A stretch of DNA of 64,000 bases from Enterobacteriaceae bacterium UBA5654 (GTDB lineage: Bacteria > Pseudomonadota > Gammaproteobacteria > Enterobacterales > Enterobacteriaceae), in NCBI GenBank assembly GCA_002421005.1, contig DIJC01000005.1, positions 1-64,000 of the forward strand, read 5' to 3'. Under the pieces are notes generated by a model that worked only from the letters and a program-made list of their open reading frames with translations, made no database searches and was not told where the DNA came from. Made by a program: the position numbers and the translations under genes. The stretch's first letter is position 1. Every line of letters begins with the position of its first letter. This document shows, piece by piece, positions 19,154 to 30,764 of the stretch.

Positions 19154-19269
19154 TCACCTCTCCTTCGAGCGCTTCTGGTTGTTACTGATTTTTGTTAATG
19201 ATTTGTAATAAGCCGTTCAATACTACCTGATAGTTTGGTTCCATGAAAGGCATTGATCATTACGCTATA

Positions 19270-19923
19270 ATGCGGCAATTGATAACCTATGAAAATACTA
19301 TGCGCAAAACTTCTTTTACAAATCACCGCCTTAAGCGATTCAGCTCACAACAAGATGCCAGAAGTCGACGGGAAAACCTGCCGCAGCGGACGATCCTGTT
19401 TAATAAACCTTATGATGTGCTGCCGCAGTTTACTGACGAAGCGGGACGCCGCACGCTGAAGGATTTTATTCCGGTCAGTGGCGTTTACGCGGCGGGACGA
19501 CTGGATCGCGATAGCGAAGGGCTGCTGGTGCTGACCAGCGATGGCGCATTGCAGGCGCGTCTGACCCAGCCGGGCAAACGTACCGGGAAAATCTATTATG
19601 TTCAGGTTGAAGGCGAGCCGACGTCCGAAGCGCTGGCCGCATTGCGTGACGGTGTCACGCTCAACGATGGTCCTACCCTGCCCGCAGGCGTTGAGCGGGT
19701 GAGTGAACCGGAATGGTTATGGCCACGCAATCCGCCGATCCGCGAACGGAAATCGATTCCGACTTCATGGCTGAAAATCACCCTTTACGAAGGGCGAAAT
19801 CGACAGGTACGACGCATGACCGCCCACGTCGGTTACCCAACGCTGCGGCTGATCCGCTATGCCACGGGCGACTATACCCTGGACGGACTGGCGAACGGCG
19901 AGTGGCGGGAAGCAAGCCAATAA
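19270..19923 (+). CDS. rluE: 23S rRNA pseudouridine(2457) synthase RluE
   Basis: 217 residues from ATG 19270, equal to E. coli RluE. It converts U2457 of 23S rRNA to pseudouridine. The catalytic Asp is in [13 protein letters not shown] (about residue 78), and the RsuA-family features LFNKPYDVL and [11 protein letters not shown] are clear. A perfect TATAAT (19266-19271) overlaps this ATG, so transcripts from it would begin near 19278 and could only use the next in-frame ATG at 19300 (MRKTSF); that shorter start may be the real one. It is divergent from icd. Confidence 0.93.
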   Translation: MRQLITYENTMRKTSFTNHRLKRFSSQQDARSRRENLPQRTILFNKPYDVLPQFTDEAGRRTLKDFIPVSGVYAAGRLDRDSEGLLVLTSDGALQARLTQPGKRTGKIYYVQVEGEPTSEALAALRDGVTLNDGPTLPAGVERVSEPEWLWPRNPPIRERKSIPTSWLKITLYEGRNRQVRRMTAHVGYPTLRLIRYATGDYTLDGLANGEWREASQ

Positions 19924-19982
19924 GCATATGCCACGCATGAAAAGTGCGAAATTATCTTTGCTTTGAAAACGAAGGAATAACC

Positions 19983-20459
19983 ATGTTCAAACCTCACGTC
20001 ACCGTCGCCTGCATCGTTCATGCAGAAGACAAGTTTTTAGTCGTCGAAGAAACAATCAACGGCAAAGCGCTGTGGAACCAGCCCGCTGGCCATCTGGAAG
20101 CCGATGAAACTCTGGTACAGGCGGCAAAGCGCGAGCTGTGGGAAGAGACCGGGATCGTGGCTGAGCCGCAGCATTTTATCCGCCTGCATCAGTGGATCGC
20201 GCCTGATAAAACGCCGTTTTTACGCTTTCTGTTCGCCATCGAACTTAACAAAATATGCGCCACCGAACCGCACGATAGCGATATTGACCGCTGTCTGTGG
20301 GTCAGCGCGGACGAGATTTTACAGGCCCGTAACCTGCGCTCGCCGCTGGTGGCGGAGAGTATTCATAGCTGGCAAAACGGGCAAAAATATCCGCTGGCGC
20401 TGATCGGTGAATTTAACTGGCCGTTTACAGAGGGTGTCAAGTCAGGGGGCGCGTGCTAA
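19983..20459 (+). CDS. nudJ: Phosphatase NudJ (Nudix hydrolase)
   Basis: 158 residues, homologous to E. coli NudJ (YmfB, 153). It hydrolyses HMP-pyrophosphate and nucleoside di- and triphosphates. The Nudix box GHLEADET...RELWEETGI (about residues 37-59) is complete, including the REUXEE glutamates. ATG at 19983 is preceded by GAAGGAATAACC. mnmA begins 39 bases after its stop codon on the same strand, consistent with the rluE-nudJ-mnmA-hflD-purB cluster of E. coli. Confidence 0.94.
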   Translation: MFKPHVTVACIVHAEDKFLVVEETINGKALWNQPAGHLEADETLVQAAKRELWEETGIVAEPQHFIRLHQWIAPDKTPFLRFLFAIELNKICATEPHDSDIDRCLWVSADEILQARNLRSPLVAESIHSWQNGQKYPLALIGEFNWPFTEGVKSGGAC

Positions 20460-20497
20460 AATACGCCGCCCTGAAGTTCAATGTTGTGAGTATTCCT

Positions 20498-21604
20498 ATG
20501 TCTGAAAGCCCAAAAAAAGTGATCGTCGGTATGTCCGGCGGTGTCGATTCTTCCGTTTCTGCGTACCTGCTGCTGCAACAGGGCTATCACGTGGAAGGCC
20601 TGTTCATGAAGAACTGGGAAGAAGATGACGGCGAGGAATATTGCACCGCAGCCGCCGATCTGGCAGATGCGCAGGCGGTCTGTGACAAACTCGGCATTGA
20701 ACTGCATACCGTCAATTTTGCCGCAGAATACTGGGATAACGTCTTCGAGCATTTTCTCGAAGAGTACAAAGCAGGCCGGACGCCAAACCCGGACATTCTG
20801 TGCAATAAAGAAATCAAGTTTAAGGCCTTTCTCGAATTTGCCGCTGAAGATCTGGGCGCGGACTATATCGCGACCGGTCACTACGTGCGCCGCGCCGACG
20901 TTGACGGCAAAAGCCGCCTGCTGCGCGGGCTGGATGGCAACAAAGATCAAAGCTATTTCCTCTACACGCTGGGCCATGAGCAGATCGCGCAAAGCCTGTT
21001 CCCGGTCGGCGAACTGGAAAAGCCGCAGGTGCGTAAAATCGCCGAAGAACTGGACCTGATCACCGCGAAGAAAAAGGACTCGACCGGCATCTGCTTTATC
21101 GGCGAGCGTAAATTCCGCGAGTTTCTCGGCCGCTATCTTCCCGCCCAGCCGGGAAAAATCATCACCGTTGACGGTGAAGAAATCGGTCAGCATCAGGGGC
21201 TGATGTATCACACGCTCGGACAGCGTAAAGGGCTGGGGATCGGCGGCACCAAAGAAGGTAGCGAAGACCCGTGGTACGTCGTTGATAAAGACGTTGAAAA
21301 CAACGTGCTGGTGGTCGCGCAGGGTCATGAGCATCCGCGCCTGATGTCGGTCGGCCTGATCGCCCAACAACTGCACTGGGTTGACCGTCTGCCGCTGACC
21401 GGCACCGTGCGCTGTACGGTGAAAACCCGCTACCGTCAGACTGATATTCCCTGCACCGTCACCGCGCTGGATGCAGACCGTATTGAGGTTCGCTTCGACG
21501 AGCCGGTCTCTGCGGTAACACCGGGCCAGTCTGCGGTCTTTTATCAGGACGAGGTTTGCCTCGGCGGCGGTATTATTGAGCAGCGCCTGCCGCTGCCGCT
21601 TTAA
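20498..21604 (+). CDS. mnmA: tRNA-specific 2-thiouridylase MnmA
   Basis: 368 residues, as in E. coli. It makes the s2 group of 2-thiouridine at U34 of the tRNAs for Lys, Glu and Gln, using sulphur relayed by IscS and TusA-E. The N-terminal PP-loop GMSGGVDSS (about residues 12-20) binds ATP. The two catalytic Cys are in [12 protein letters not shown] (about 102) and [12 protein letters not shown] (about 199). ATG at 20498 gives the E. coli N terminus. Confidence 0.97.
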   Translation: MSESPKKVIVGMSGGVDSSVSAYLLLQQGYHVEGLFMKNWEEDDGEEYCTAAADLADAQAVCDKLGIELHTVNFAAEYWDNVFEHFLEEYKAGRTPNPDILCNKEIKFKAFLEFAAEDLGADYIATGHYVRRADVDGKSRLLRGLDGNKDQSYFLYTLGHEQIAQSLFPVGELEKPQVRKIAEELDLITAKKKDSTGICFIGERKFREFLGRYLPAQPGKIITVDGEEIGQHQGLMYHTLGQRKGLGIGGTKEGSEDPWYVVDKDVENNVLVVAQGHEHPRLMSVGLIAQQLHWVDRLPLTGTVRCTVKTRYRQTDIPCTVTALDADRIEVRFDEPVSAVTPGQSAVFYQDEVCLGGGIIEQRLPLPL

Positions 21605-21661
21605 TTTCAGCAATGATTTCGTTATGCCCATCGTATACGCGGGTATAAACAAGGAGTGAGT

Positions 21662-22303
21662 GTGGCGAAGAACTATTATGACATCACCCTGGCGCTGGCG
21701 GGCATTTGCCAGTCAGCCCGTCTGGTGCAACAACTGGCGCATCAGGGTCATTGCGATAGCGACGCCCTGCACGTTTCGCTGAACAGCATCATTGACCTCA
21801 ACCCGGACTCAACGCTTGGCGTGTTCGGGGGCAGCGAAGCCAATTTGCGCCTCGGCCTGGAAACCCTGCTCGGCGTGCTGAACGCCAGCAGCCGTCAGGG
21901 GCTAAACGCTGAACTCACCCGTTATACCCTCAGCCTGATGGTGCTGGAGCGAAAGCTTAACGCCGCACGCGGCGCGATGGATAAACTGGGCACCAGCATT
22001 TCCGGTTTACAGCGCCAGCTCGACCATTTTGATTTGCAGTCTGAAACCCTGCTTAGCGCGATGGAAGGCATTTATGTTGACGTGATCAGTCCGCTGGGCC
22101 CGCGCATCCAGGTGACTGGCTCCCCTGCTGTGCTGCAAAGCCCGCAGGTGCAGGCTAAAGTCCGCTCGGCCCTTCTGGCCGGTATTCGCGCCGCAGTGCT
22201 GTGGCATCAGGTTGGCGGCAGCCGCCTGCAACTCATGTTTTCCCGCAATCGCCTGCTTACCCAGGCCAAACATATTCTCGCTCATCTAACCCCGGAGTTG
22301 TGA
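21662..22303 (+). CDS. hflD: HflD, lysogenisation regulator / purB operon protein
   Basis: 213 residues, identical in length to E. coli HflD (YcfC). In E. coli this peripheral membrane protein binds lambda CII and favours lysis over lysogeny. I place the start at GTG 21662 (VAKNYYD), five bases after AAGGAG; the in-frame GTG at 21656 overlaps that ribosome-binding site. It ends three bases before the purB ATG, so the two are translated together. Confidence 0.94.
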   Translation: MAKNYYDITLALAGICQSARLVQQLAHQGHCDSDALHVSLNSIIDLNPDSTLGVFGGSEANLRLGLETLLGVLNASSRQGLNAELTRYTLSLMVLERKLNAARGAMDKLGTSISGLQRQLDHFDLQSETLLSAMEGIYVDVISPLGPRIQVTGSPAVLQSPQVQAKVRSALLAGIRAAVLWHQVGGSRLQLMFSRNRLLTQAKHILAHLTPEL

Positions 22304-23677
<1,374 letters not shown>

Positions 23678-23688
23678 TCTCCCTTTCC

Positions 23689-23715
23689 GCCCTCTTTTCT
23701 GTCAGAAAAGAGGGC
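23689..23715 (+). terminator. Inverted repeat after purB
   Basis: GCCCTCTTTTCTG and its complement form a long, nearly loopless inverted repeat 12 bases after the purB stop codon. It is followed by GTTACT rather than a T-run, so termination would be weak and partial read-through into phoP is possible. Confidence 0.6.
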
Positions 23716-23728
23716 GTTACTGCCCGCT

Positions 23729-23762
23729 GGTTGAATCATTATTTATCTCTGTGCGTTAAACT
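23729..23762 (+). promoter_or_regulatory. PhoP box and -10 element upstream of phoP
   Basis: GGTTGA-N5-TATTTA (23729-23745) resembles the PhoP direct repeat (T/G)GTTTA-N5-(T/G)GTTTA with one mismatch per half. A -10-like TAAACT follows 11 bases later at 23757-23762. This fits the known autoregulated phoPQ promoter of E. coli and Salmonella. Confidence 0.65.
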
Positions 23763-23791
23763 GTTACCGATCTTTATGTGAGGAAAGAGAC

Positions 23792-24466
23792 ATGCGCGTA
23801 CTCGTTGTGGAAGATAACCCCCTGCTGCGTCACCATCTTAAAGTTCAGCTTCAGGAGCTGGGTCATCAGGTCGATGCTGCCGAAGATGCAAAAGAGGCGG
23901 ATTATTATCTCGGCGAGCATCTCCCGGATATTGCGATTGTGGATCTGGGACTGCCGGATGAAGACGGTTTATCGCTGATCCGTCGCTGGCGCGGCCATAA
24001 TATCTCTCTCCCGCTGCTGGTGCTGACCGCGCGTGAAGGCTGGCAGGATAAAGTCGAAGTGCTGAGCGCGGGGGCCGATGATTACGTCACCAAACCGTTT
24101 CACATCGAAGAAGTGGCGGCACGAATGCAGGCGCTGCTGCGGCGTAATAGCGGGCTGGCCTCGCAGGTGATTTCCATGCCGCCGTTTCAGTTGGACCTTT
24201 CCCGCCGCGAGCTTTCGGTCAGCGAGGAAGCCATTAAGCTTACCGCCTTTGAATATACCATTATGGAAACGCTGATCCGTAATCATGGCAAAGTGGTCAG
24301 CAAAGATGCGCTCATGCTGCAACTGTACCCGGATGCCGAACTGCGTGAAAGCCATACGATTGATGTCTTAATGGGTCGCCTGCGCAAAAAAATTCAGCAT
24401 CGCTACCCGCACGAGGTGATTACCACCGTGCGCGGCCAGGGTTATCGGTTCGAACTTCCGGCATGA
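23792..24466 (+). CDS. phoP: Response regulator PhoP
   Basis: 224 residues. The OmpR-family regulator has a receiver domain with acidic residues in VVEDN, phospho-acceptor Asp51 in [11 protein letters not shown] and Lys in YVTKPFH, then a C-terminal winged helix (about residues 127-222). It controls the response to low Mg2+, acid and antimicrobial peptides. GAGGAAAG precedes the ATG. Its last codons overlap phoQ by four bases (ATGA), the usual translational coupling. Confidence 0.98.
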   Translation: MRVLVVEDNPLLRHHLKVQLQELGHQVDAAEDAKEADYYLGEHLPDIAIVDLGLPDEDGLSLIRRWRGHNISLPLLVLTAREGWQDKVEVLSAGADDYVTKPFHIEEVAARMQALLRRNSGLASQVISMPPFQLDLSRRELSVSEEAIKLTAFEYTIMETLIRNHGKVVSKDALMLQLYPDAELRESHTIDVLMGRLRKKIQHRYPHEVITTVRGQGYRFELPA

Positions 24467-25929
24467 ATCGACTGCTGCGCCATTTCTGGCCGCTCTCTTT
24501 ACGCGGACGTTTTCTGCTGGCGACGGCGGCGGTGGTGCTGATCCTGTCGCTGGCTTACGGCATGGTGGCGCTGGTGGGCTACAGCGTCAGCTTCGACAAA
24601 ACGACTTACCGCCTGCTGCGCGGCGAGAGTAATTTATTTTATACCCTCGCAAAATGGGAAAACGGCGCTCTGGACATCGACCTTCCCGATAATCTGGCCC
24701 AGCAAAGCCCGTCCATCGCGCTGATTTATGATGCTGACGGGCGGCTGCTGTGGTCGCAGCGTGACGTTCCCTGGCTGGTTAAGCGCATTCGCCCCGAGTG
24801 GCTAAAGAGCAACGGTTTTCAGGAGATTGAAGCCGATATCGATTTTAGCAGTATGCTGCTGCATGACGATAATGACGTTCAGCAAAGGCTTAATGAACTG
24901 CGTCGGGATGAAGATCCCGATTACGAAATGACTCACTCTGTGGCGGTTAACCTCTACCCTGCCACCGCCAGAATGCCGCCATTAACCATTGTCATTATCG
25001 ACACCATCCCTGTTGAGCTGAAAAGCTCTTACATGGTCTGGAACTGGTTTTTGTATGTGCTGATTGCCAATTTCCTGCTGGTGATCCCGCTGCTGTGGCT
25101 CGCCGCCTGGTGGAGCCTGCGGCCTATCGAGGCGCTGGCGAAGGAAGTGCGCGAACTTGAAGAGCACCACCGCGAGGCGCTCAACCCGGAAACCACCCGC
25201 GAACTGACCAGCCTGGTAAACAATCTTAACCAGCTGCTGAAAAGCGAACGCGAACGCTACGACAAATACCGGACCACCCTCACCGATCTCACCCACAGCC
25301 TGAAAACACCGCTGGCGGTACTGCAAAGCACCCTGCGCTCGCTGCGCGGCGATAAGATCAGCGTTGCGGATGCCGAGCCATTAATGCTGGATCAGATCAG
25401 CCGCATTTCCCAGCAAATTGGTTACTACCTGCATCGCGCCAGTATGCGCGGCGGCAATGTCATGCTGAGCCGTGAACTGCACCCGGTCGCCTCGCTGCTT
25501 GATAATCTTAGCTCGGCAATGAACAAAGTTTACCAGCGCAAAGGCGTCAGCATTACGCTGGATATCTCCCCGGAAATCAGTTTTGTCGGCGAGAAAAACG
25601 ACTTTATGGAAGTGACCGGCAACGTGCTGGATAACGCCTGCAAATACTGTCTGGAGTTCGTCGAGATTTCCGCCCGCCAGACCGACAACCATCTGCATAT
25701 CATTATTGAAGATGATGGACCGGGTATTCCGCAGAGCAAACGCGAACTGGTTTTCGATCGCGGGCAGCGTATTGATACGCTCCGGCCCGGTCAGGGCGTA
25801 GGGCTTTCCGTCGCCAGAGAAATTGTCGAGCAGTACAACGGCAGCATTCTGACCGGAGAAAGCCTGCTCGGCGGCGCGCGCATGGAGGTGATTTTTGGTC
25901 GCCAGCACCCTGACAGCAAAGAGAGCTGA
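24463..25929 (+). CDS. phoQ: Sensor histidine kinase PhoQ
   Basis: 488 residues. Two membrane helices (about 17-40 and 193-215) flank a periplasmic sensor with the acidic surface stretch ([10 protein letters not shown], about residues 147-156) that binds divalent cations and antimicrobial peptides. A HAMP linker, the H-box [12 protein letters not shown] (phospho-His near 277) and the N, G1 and G2 ATP-binding boxes follow. It phosphorylates PhoP when Mg2+ is low. Its small-protein inhibitor MgrB is encoded in the same window at 62572-62715. Confidence 0.98.
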   Translation: MNRLLRHFWPLSLRGRFLLATAAVVLILSLAYGMVALVGYSVSFDKTTYRLLRGESNLFYTLAKWENGALDIDLPDNLAQQSPSIALIYDADGRLLWSQRDVPWLVKRIRPEWLKSNGFQEIEADIDFSSMLLHDDNDVQQRLNELRRDEDPDYEMTHSVAVNLYPATARMPPLTIVIIDTIPVELKSSYMVWNWFLYVLIANFLLVIPLLWLAAWWSLRPIEALAKEVRELEEHHREALNPETTRELTSLVNNLNQLLKSERERYDKYRTTLTDLTHSLKTPLAVLQSTLRSLRGDKISVADAEPLMLDQISRISQQIGYYLHRASMRGGNVMLSRELHPVASLLDNLSSAMNKVYQRKGVSITLDISPEISFVGEKNDFMEVTGNVLDNACKYCLEFVEISARQTDNHLHIIIEDDGPGIPQSKRELVFDRGQRIDTLRPGQGVGLSVAREIVEQYNGSILTGESLLGGARMEVIFGRQHPDSKES

Positions 25930-26015
25930 CGGCGCTTTTTTCTTTCCCCGCCTGCATCGTTCCTGGCCGCCATCCGTTATAATCCCCTTCAGTCACGAGC
26001 CTGCGGGAAACTATT

Positions 26016-27137
26016 ATGGATTATCAATTAGCATTAAACTGGCCCGATTTTATTGAGCGCTACTGGCAAAAACGCCCGGTGGTGCTGAAACGGGGTTTCA
26101 CCGATTTTGTTGACCCTCTCTCTCCCGACGAACTGGCTGGCCTGGCGATGGAAAGCGAAGTCGATAGCCGCCTGGTCAGTCATCAGGACGGTAAATGGCA
26201 GCTCAGCCACGGTCCTTTTGAAAGCTACGATCACCTCGGTGAAAACGACTGGTCCCTGCTGGTGCAGGCGGTGAATCAGTGGCATGAACCGACGGCGGCG
26301 CTAATGCGTCCGTTCCGCGCGCTTCCTGACTGGCGGGTGGATGATTTAATGATCTCCTTCTCCGTGCCGGGCGGCGGCGTTGGCCCGCATCTCGATCAGT
26401 ACGACGTATTTATTATTCAGGGCATGGGCCGCCGCCGCTGGCGCGTGGGCGAAAAAGTGCCGATGAAACAGCACTGCCCGCATCCTGATTTACTTCAGGT
26501 CGATCCGTTTGAAGCGATTATCGACGAAGAGCTGGAGCCGGGCGATATTCTCTATATTCCACCCGGATTCCCGCACGAGGGTTATTCACTGGAGAATTCG
26601 ATGAACTATTCGGTCGGTTTCCATGCGCCTAACGCCCGGGAACTGATCAGCGGTTTTGCCGACTACGTGCTTCAGCGCGAACTGGGCAGCTTCCGCTACA
26701 GTGACCCGGATATCCCGTCCCGCGAGCATCCGGCCGATATTCTCCCGCAGGAACTGGATAAACTGCGCGGTATGATGCTGGATCTGCTTAATGAACCGGG
26801 GCATTTCAATCAGTGGTTCGGCGAATTTATTACCCAGGCCCGCCACGAGCTGGATATTGCCCCGCCGGAGCCGCCGTATCAGCCGGATGAGATTTACGAT
26901 GCGCTCAAACAGGGCGACAAGCTGGTGCGTCTGGGTGGCCTGCGCGTGCTGCGCATTGGGGATGAGGTATTTGCTAACGGCGAGAAGATCGACTCCCCTC
27001 ACCGTCCGGCACTGGAAGCGTTAGCCAGCCATATCGTGCTCAACGAGACGCTGTTTGGCGATGCGCTGGAAGATCCGTCGTTCCTCGCCATGCTGGCTGC
27101 GCTGGTGAATAGCGGCTACTGGTTCTTTGAAGATTAA
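26016..27137 (+). CDS. roxA: Ribosomal protein L16 arginine hydroxylase RoxA
   Basis: 373 residues, orthologous to E. coli RoxA (YcfD). It is an Fe(II)/2-oxoglutarate-dependent JmjC oxygenase that hydroxylates Arg81 of ribosomal protein L16. The metal triad is visible: His and Asp in GPHLDQYDVF (about residues 125-127) and the distal His in PPGFPHEGYSLENSMNYSVGF (about 187). A C-terminal winged-helix-like dimerisation part follows. In E. coli pepT comes next; here fadR follows directly, marking a change of synteny. Confidence 0.95.
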   Translation: MDYQLALNWPDFIERYWQKRPVVLKRGFTDFVDPLSPDELAGLAMESEVDSRLVSHQDGKWQLSHGPFESYDHLGENDWSLLVQAVNQWHEPTAALMRPFRALPDWRVDDLMISFSVPGGGVGPHLDQYDVFIIQGMGRRRWRVGEKVPMKQHCPHPDLLQVDPFEAIIDEELEPGDILYIPPGFPHEGYSLENSMNYSVGFHAPNARELISGFADYVLQRELGSFRYSDPDIPSREHPADILPQELDKLRGMMLDLLNEPGHFNQWFGEFITQARHELDIAPPEPPYQPDEIYDALKQGDKLVRLGGLRVLRIGDEVFANGEKIDSPHRPALEALASHIVLNETLFGDALEDPSFLAMLAALVNSGYWFFED

Positions 27138-27155
27138 GCGTTAATATCAATCAAT

Positions 27156-27180
27156 GCCGGGCGGCATAACGCTGCCCGGC
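27156..27180. repeat. REP-like palindrome / shared terminator of roxA and fadR
   Basis: GCCGGGC and GCCCGGC arms are separated by an imperfect stem (gGCATAACGCt), between two convergent genes. It looks like a REP element and is followed by CTGTTTT, so it may also terminate roxA. Confidence 0.65.
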
Positions 27181-27191
27181 CTGTTTTGCGT

Positions 27192-27911
27192 TTACCGCCC
27201 CTGAATCGCCAGATCGCCCGGCAGCGTCTTTTGCATCCGGTGCCAGATCTCACCACTTTCGCGACCGTAGCGACGCACCGTGTCGTAAACCTGATCGTGC
27301 AGGCTTTTCTCACAAATCTCCACCAGCCGGTGGTAGAACCCCAGCGCCAGGCTGCGCGCTTCGGGATTGGCAAAATAGTGACGACCGATGCGGGTGTACA
27401 GCCCTTTCATGCCGTTGAGGATCAGCCCGTAAATCGGATTGCCCGACGCAAAGGCCAGCCCGCGAAAAATGTTATAGTCCAGCTCGGCAAAGGCATCAGC
27501 GTGATCTTCCACCTCGCGGGTGCTGTTCAGCACCTCCAGCGCCCGTTCAGGGTGCTGACGGAAGGCGGTACGAATAAAAATCGTCGAGATATTAGTACGC
27601 ACGGAAAGCAGGTTGTCGATCAGTTGCGGAACGCTTTCGTGATCGAGACGCGCCAGCGTTTCAAGGATATTCAACCCGGACGTTTCCCAGAAGTTATTCA
27701 CCTTCGTCGGTTTGCCGTGTTGGATGGTCAGCCAGCCATCACGCGCCAGACGTTGCAAAACCTCACGTAAAGTTGTGCGCGTGACGCCGATAAGTTCCGA
27801 GAGTTCGCGTTCAGCAGGAAGAATAGAGCCAGGAGGAAAGCGGCTGTTCCAGATGCTTTCAATAATGTACTCTTCAGCGAAACCCGCCGGGCTTTGCGCC
27901 TTAATTACCAT
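27192..27911 (-). CDS. fadR: Fatty-acid-responsive regulator FadR
   Basis: 239 residues, the E. coli length. A GntR-type winged helix at residues 1-75 (helix-turn-helix around [17 protein letters not shown]) is followed by the all-helical acyl-CoA-binding domain. FadR represses fatty-acid degradation genes such as fadD and activates fabA and fabB; long-chain acyl-CoA releases it. A short C-terminal stretch (about residues 200-210) differs from E. coli. In E. coli nhaB is divergent from fadR; here dsbB lies in that position. Its target fadD is 13 kb downstream with two operator-like sites. Confidence 0.97.
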   Translation of the reverse strand: MVIKAQSPAGFAEEYIIESIWNSRFPPGSILPAERELSELIGVTRTTLREVLQRLARDGWLTIQHGKPTKVNNFWETSGLNILETLARLDHESVPQLIDNLLSVRTNISTIFIRTAFRQHPERALEVLNSTREVEDHADAFAELDYNIFRGLAFASGNPIYGLILNGMKGLYTRIGRHYFANPEARSLALGFYHRLVEICEKSLHDQVYDTVRRYGRESGEIWHRMQKTLPGDLAIQGR

Positions 27912-28194
27912 AGTGATATTTCCATTACTCAGCGTTGCAACGTTGACTCATCATACCAGAGCGCTTCCCGGTCAGATAGCACGGAGAATCAATTAAAAAG
28001 GGATCGCCGTTTCATTTTTATCATTTATGTTAAGCATCCGACGACGGTTTCTGAGTGCCGCTGGCGGCTTTATCGTCAGGTTTGACTTTCCGCATGATAA
28101 ACACGCGTTTAATGAATATTTTCTTGCAGGCTAGTGGCGTCTGAAATGATTTCGTTTACACTGCGCTCTCTTAGCAAGTTCCAGGGAAAAGATT

Positions 28195-28725
28195 ATGTTG
28201 CGATTTTTAAACCAGTGCTCGCGGGGTCGCGGGGCGTGGTTACTGATGGCGCTGACAGCCCTTGCGCTGGAAATGGTGGCGCTGTGGTTCCAGCACGTTA
28301 TGTTGCTAAAGCCCTGCGTTCTGTGTATTTACGAACGCTGTGCGCTGTTTGGCGTGATGGGCGCGGGGCTGGTGGGGGCGATCGCGCCAAAAACGCCGCT
28401 GCGCTACGTTGCGCTGGTGATCTGGCTGTACAGCGCATGGCGCGGTTTACAGCTGGCGTGGGAACATACCATGATCCAGCTTCATCCTTCGCCCTTTATG
28501 ACCTGTGATTTTGCCGCGCGCTTCCCCGGCTGGCTGCCGCTGGATAAATGGCTGCCTCAGGTTTTCGTCGCTTCCGGCGACTGTGCCGAACGTCAGTGGT
28601 CGTTCCTGACGCTGGAAATGCCGCAGTGGCTGCTCGGTATTTTCGCGGCTTATCTTGTCGTGGCTTTGCTGGTGGTGATTGCTCAGCCCTTCAGACCGAA
28701 AAAACGCGATCTGTTCGGTCGCTAA
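28195..28725 (+). CDS. dsbB: Disulphide bond formation protein DsbB
   Basis: 176 residues, as in E. coli. The inner-membrane quinone reductase reoxidises DsbA. Four membrane helices are predicted. The redox-active Cys pairs are in [11 protein letters not shown] (Cys41/Cys44) and in TCDF with GDCAER (about Cys104/Cys130). GGGAAAA lies before the ATG. It converges with umuC across a short terminator. Confidence 0.97.
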   Translation: MLRFLNQCSRGRGAWLLMALTALALEMVALWFQHVMLLKPCVLCIYERCALFGVMGAGLVGAIAPKTPLRYVALVIWLYSAWRGLQLAWEHTMIQLHPSPFMTCDFAARFPGWLPLDKWLPQVFVASGDCAERQWSFLTLEMPQWLLGIFAAYLVVALLVVIAQPFRPKKRDLFGR

Positions 28726-28740
28726 TCCCGCCGCTTCCAG

Positions 28741-28764
28741 GCCCGGCTCAATGCCGGGCTTTTT
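28741..28764 (+). terminator. Terminator between dsbB and umuC
   Basis: GCCCGGC and GCCGGGC arms around TCAAT are followed by TTTTTC. It serves dsbB and lies directly against the umuC stop codon. Confidence 0.9.
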
Positions 28765-28765
28765 C

Positions 28766-30031
28766 TTAGCGCACCACCAGTAAATCGGAAAAGCGCGTCG
28801 TGTAGCGCGGCGAAAGCATTTCCCGCTTCATCTGCCACTGTTGCTCAATGCCCTGCCCGGCAAAATAGAGCGTCCCCTGCCCCCGTTTTGCATTCAGCGC
28901 GTCCAGCACGCTCATCAGCGCCGCGCTATTGGCGCGCGGCACGTTACTGTCAAACAGGTTGAGTTGTACCACGCCCTGACTGAAGAAATCGCTGAGCATC
29001 ACGCCCGCTTTTTGGTAGCGATGCCCGTCGCGCCAGATAGCGTCCAGACACTTTATCGCGCCCTCAGTGACGTCGCGCGTGTCCTGAGTGGGGATGTGAA
29101 TGCGTATCGACGCGCTATTTTCATAGCGGGCGGGATAAGGGTCAAAAGGAGAGGTTTTGATGAATACCGAAATAAAACGGCAGTATTGATGCTGCCCGCG
29201 CATTCTTTCTGCCGCGCGCGAGGCATAGCTGCATACCGCTTCGCGCATTGAGGGATAGTCGCTCAGGCGCTCGCCAAAGGAGCGCGAGCACATGATCTCC
29301 TGTTTATCCGGGATAAATTCATCCATTTGCAGGCAGGACTCGCCCCGGAGTTCGCGTACCGTTCTTTCCAGGATCACGCTGAAATGCTTGCGGATAAAAC
29401 GGATATCACAGTCTGCCAGTTGCAGGACGTTTTTAATCCCCATGACGTCAAGCTTTTTGGCGATCCGCCTGCCTACCCCCCAGACATCATCAACCGGTAA
29501 CTGCGCCATCAGCCTGCGCTGGCGATCAACGTTAGACAGATCGACCACGCCTTTTGTCTGCGGCCATTTTTTAGCTGCGTGATTCGCCAGCTTCGCCAGC
29601 GTTTTGGTGGGAGCAATACCAACACCGACGTTCAGGTGAGTGCGCTGGAGCAAAATAGCGCGCACGTCGCGGCCAAATTCTTCCAGGTTGCGGCAGTTAG
29701 CCACGCCGGTCAAATCACAAAAGGCTTCGTCAATGCTGTAAATTTCGATGCCGGGCGTCAGCTCTTCAAGAATCGACATCACCCGGTGGCTCATATCGGC
29801 GTACAGTTCATAGTTGCTGCTGAACACCGCCACGCCGTGCTGCTGGAAGAGCGCTCTCTGCTTGAAATACGGTTCGCCCATGGTAATGCCCAGCGCTTTC
29901 GCCTCCTGACTGCGGGCAATCACGCAGCCGTCGTTATTCGACAAAACGACGATCGGCCAGCCTTTCAGATCGGGACGGAATACGGTTTCACAGCTGGCAT
30001 AAAAGGAATTAACATCAACCAGCGCAAACAT
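28766..30031 (-). CDS. umuC: DNA polymerase V catalytic subunit UmuC
   Basis: 421 residues. This Y-family translesion polymerase has catalytic acidic motifs in [13 protein letters not shown] (residues about 3-15) and [12 protein letters not shown] (about 99-110), a helix-hairpin-helix thumb, and a C-terminal clamp-binding region (QLNLFD). With two UmuD' it forms Pol V, the main source of SOS mutagenesis. ATG at 30031 restores the E. coli N terminus MFALxDVN. It lies two bases behind the umuD stop codon. Confidence 0.96.
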   Translation of the reverse strand: MFALVDVNSFYASCETVFRPDLKGWPIVVLSNNDGCVIARSQEAKALGITMGEPYFKQRALFQQHGVAVFSSNYELYADMSHRVMSILEELTPGIEIYSIDEAFCDLTGVANCRNLEEFGRDVRAILLQRTHLNVGVGIAPTKTLAKLANHAAKKWPQTKGVVDLSNVDRQRRLMAQLPVDDVWGVGRRIAKKLDVMGIKNVLQLADCDIRFIRKHFSVILERTVRELRGESCLQMDEFIPDKQEIMCSRSFGERLSDYPSMREAVCSYASRAAERMRGQHQYCRFISVFIKTSPFDPYPARYENSASIRIHIPTQDTRDVTEGAIKCLDAIWRDGHRYQKAGVMLSDFFSQGVVQLNLFDSNVPRANSAALMSVLDALNAKRGQGTLYFAGQGIEQQWQMKREMLSPRYTTRFSDLLVVR

Positions 30032-30033
30032 CG

Positions 30034-30450
30034 TCAGCACGCCGCTTTCACGATGTAAGTGACGACACCGAAGATTTCCAGCCCTTCATCGCTGCCAATC
30101 AGGATCGGCGAATACGCTTTGTTCAGGGGATTTAAGCGGATTGAAGGGCGAAGCTGGAGCTGCTTGACGGTAAATTCCCCTGCAACCGAGGCGATGACAA
30201 TATCGCCATGCTCCGCCGTTCTTGAGCTGTCAACAATCAGCAGATCTCCGTCGCTAATGCCGCCTTCAATCATCGAATCGCCGGAAGCCCGCACAAAATA
30301 CGTGGCGCTGGGATGATGGATCATCAGTTCATTGAGGTCGATGCGCTGCTCCACGTAGTCCTGTGCCGGTGACGGAAAACCGCACTGTACAAGGTCACTA
30401 AACAGGGGCAGCAAGACTACCGGACGGAGTTCCGCTGGTTGAATAAACAT
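30034..30450 (-). CDS. umuD: UmuD, self-cleaving Pol V subunit
   Basis: 138 residues. A LexA-like S24 peptidase fold: the cleavage site Cys-Gly is in LVQCGFPSP (about residues 24-25), the nucleophile Ser in [10 protein letters not shown] (about 60) and the general-base Lys in GEFTVKQLQ (about 97). RecA filaments trigger conversion to UmuD'. ATG at 30450 (MFIQPAEL) fits E. coli; the ORF extends four codons further upstream. A perfect LexA box lies 25 bases upstream. Confidence 0.96.
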   Translation of the reverse strand: MFIQPAELRPVVLLPLFSDLVQCGFPSPAQDYVEQRIDLNELMIHHPSATYFVRASGDSMIEGGISDGDLLIVDSSRTAEHGDIVIASVAGEFTVKQLQLRPSIRLNPLNKAYSPILIGSDEGLEIFGVVTYIVKAAC

Positions 30451-30472
30451 CAAAATTAACACCTCAAATTAT

Positions 30473-30492
30473 TACTGTATATATAAACAGTA
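30473..30492. promoter_or_regulatory. LexA (SOS) box of umuDC
   Basis: TACTGTATATATAAACAGTA contains CTGT-N8-ACAG with an all-A/T spacer, matching the LexA consensus completely. It is centred about 32 bases upstream of the umuD ATG and should repress the operon tightly. Confidence 0.95.
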
Positions 30493-30578
30493 ATTTGAGT
30501 TGCCGTTGAGATCAAGTCAGAGAATAACTATTAATTTGCTGCACTGAAAAACCAGCAGCCAGGATCGGTACAACCCTT

Positions 30579-30764
30579 TTAAACCGGCGGCGCTTGCCCG
30601 TGGTGCTTCTGGCGCAAGCCATAGTAGCTGCGTAGCGCTTTTTCGAGGCCCGCTCGCGACATGATCAAAAAAGTTCGTTCGCCAGGAATAGTCAGACGAT
30701 ACTCACGGCCTTCATAAACCTGGGTGACCTGATACCACCTGCCGAGATAAAAAATCCAGTTCAT
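30579..30764 (-). CDS. Hypothetical small basic protein
   Basis: 61 residues, soluble and basic, beginning MNWIFYLGRWYQV and ending in HHGQAPPV. CAGGA lies about ten bases before the ATG. I do not recognise a family. It sits upstream of the umuDC promoter in the same orientation, where E. coli has hlyE in this interval. Confidence 0.5.
   Translation of the reverse strand: MNWIFYLGRWYQVTQVYEGREYRLTIPGERTFLIMSRAGLEKALRSYYGLRQKHHGQAPPV

Noticed and set aside
20456..21652. 398-codon ORF antisense to mnmA
   Set aside because: Shadow of mnmA; no recognisable domain, and it ends in the promoter region of mnmA.
21656..21661. GTG at 21656 as hflD start
   Set aside because: It overlaps the AAGGAG ribosome-binding site; GTG at 21662 has correct spacing and gives the E. 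coli length.
27894..28085. 63-codon plus-strand ORF between fadR and dsbB as an nhaB remnant
   Set aside because: Not hydrophobic and shows no NhaB-like segment; it also overlaps the start of fadR.
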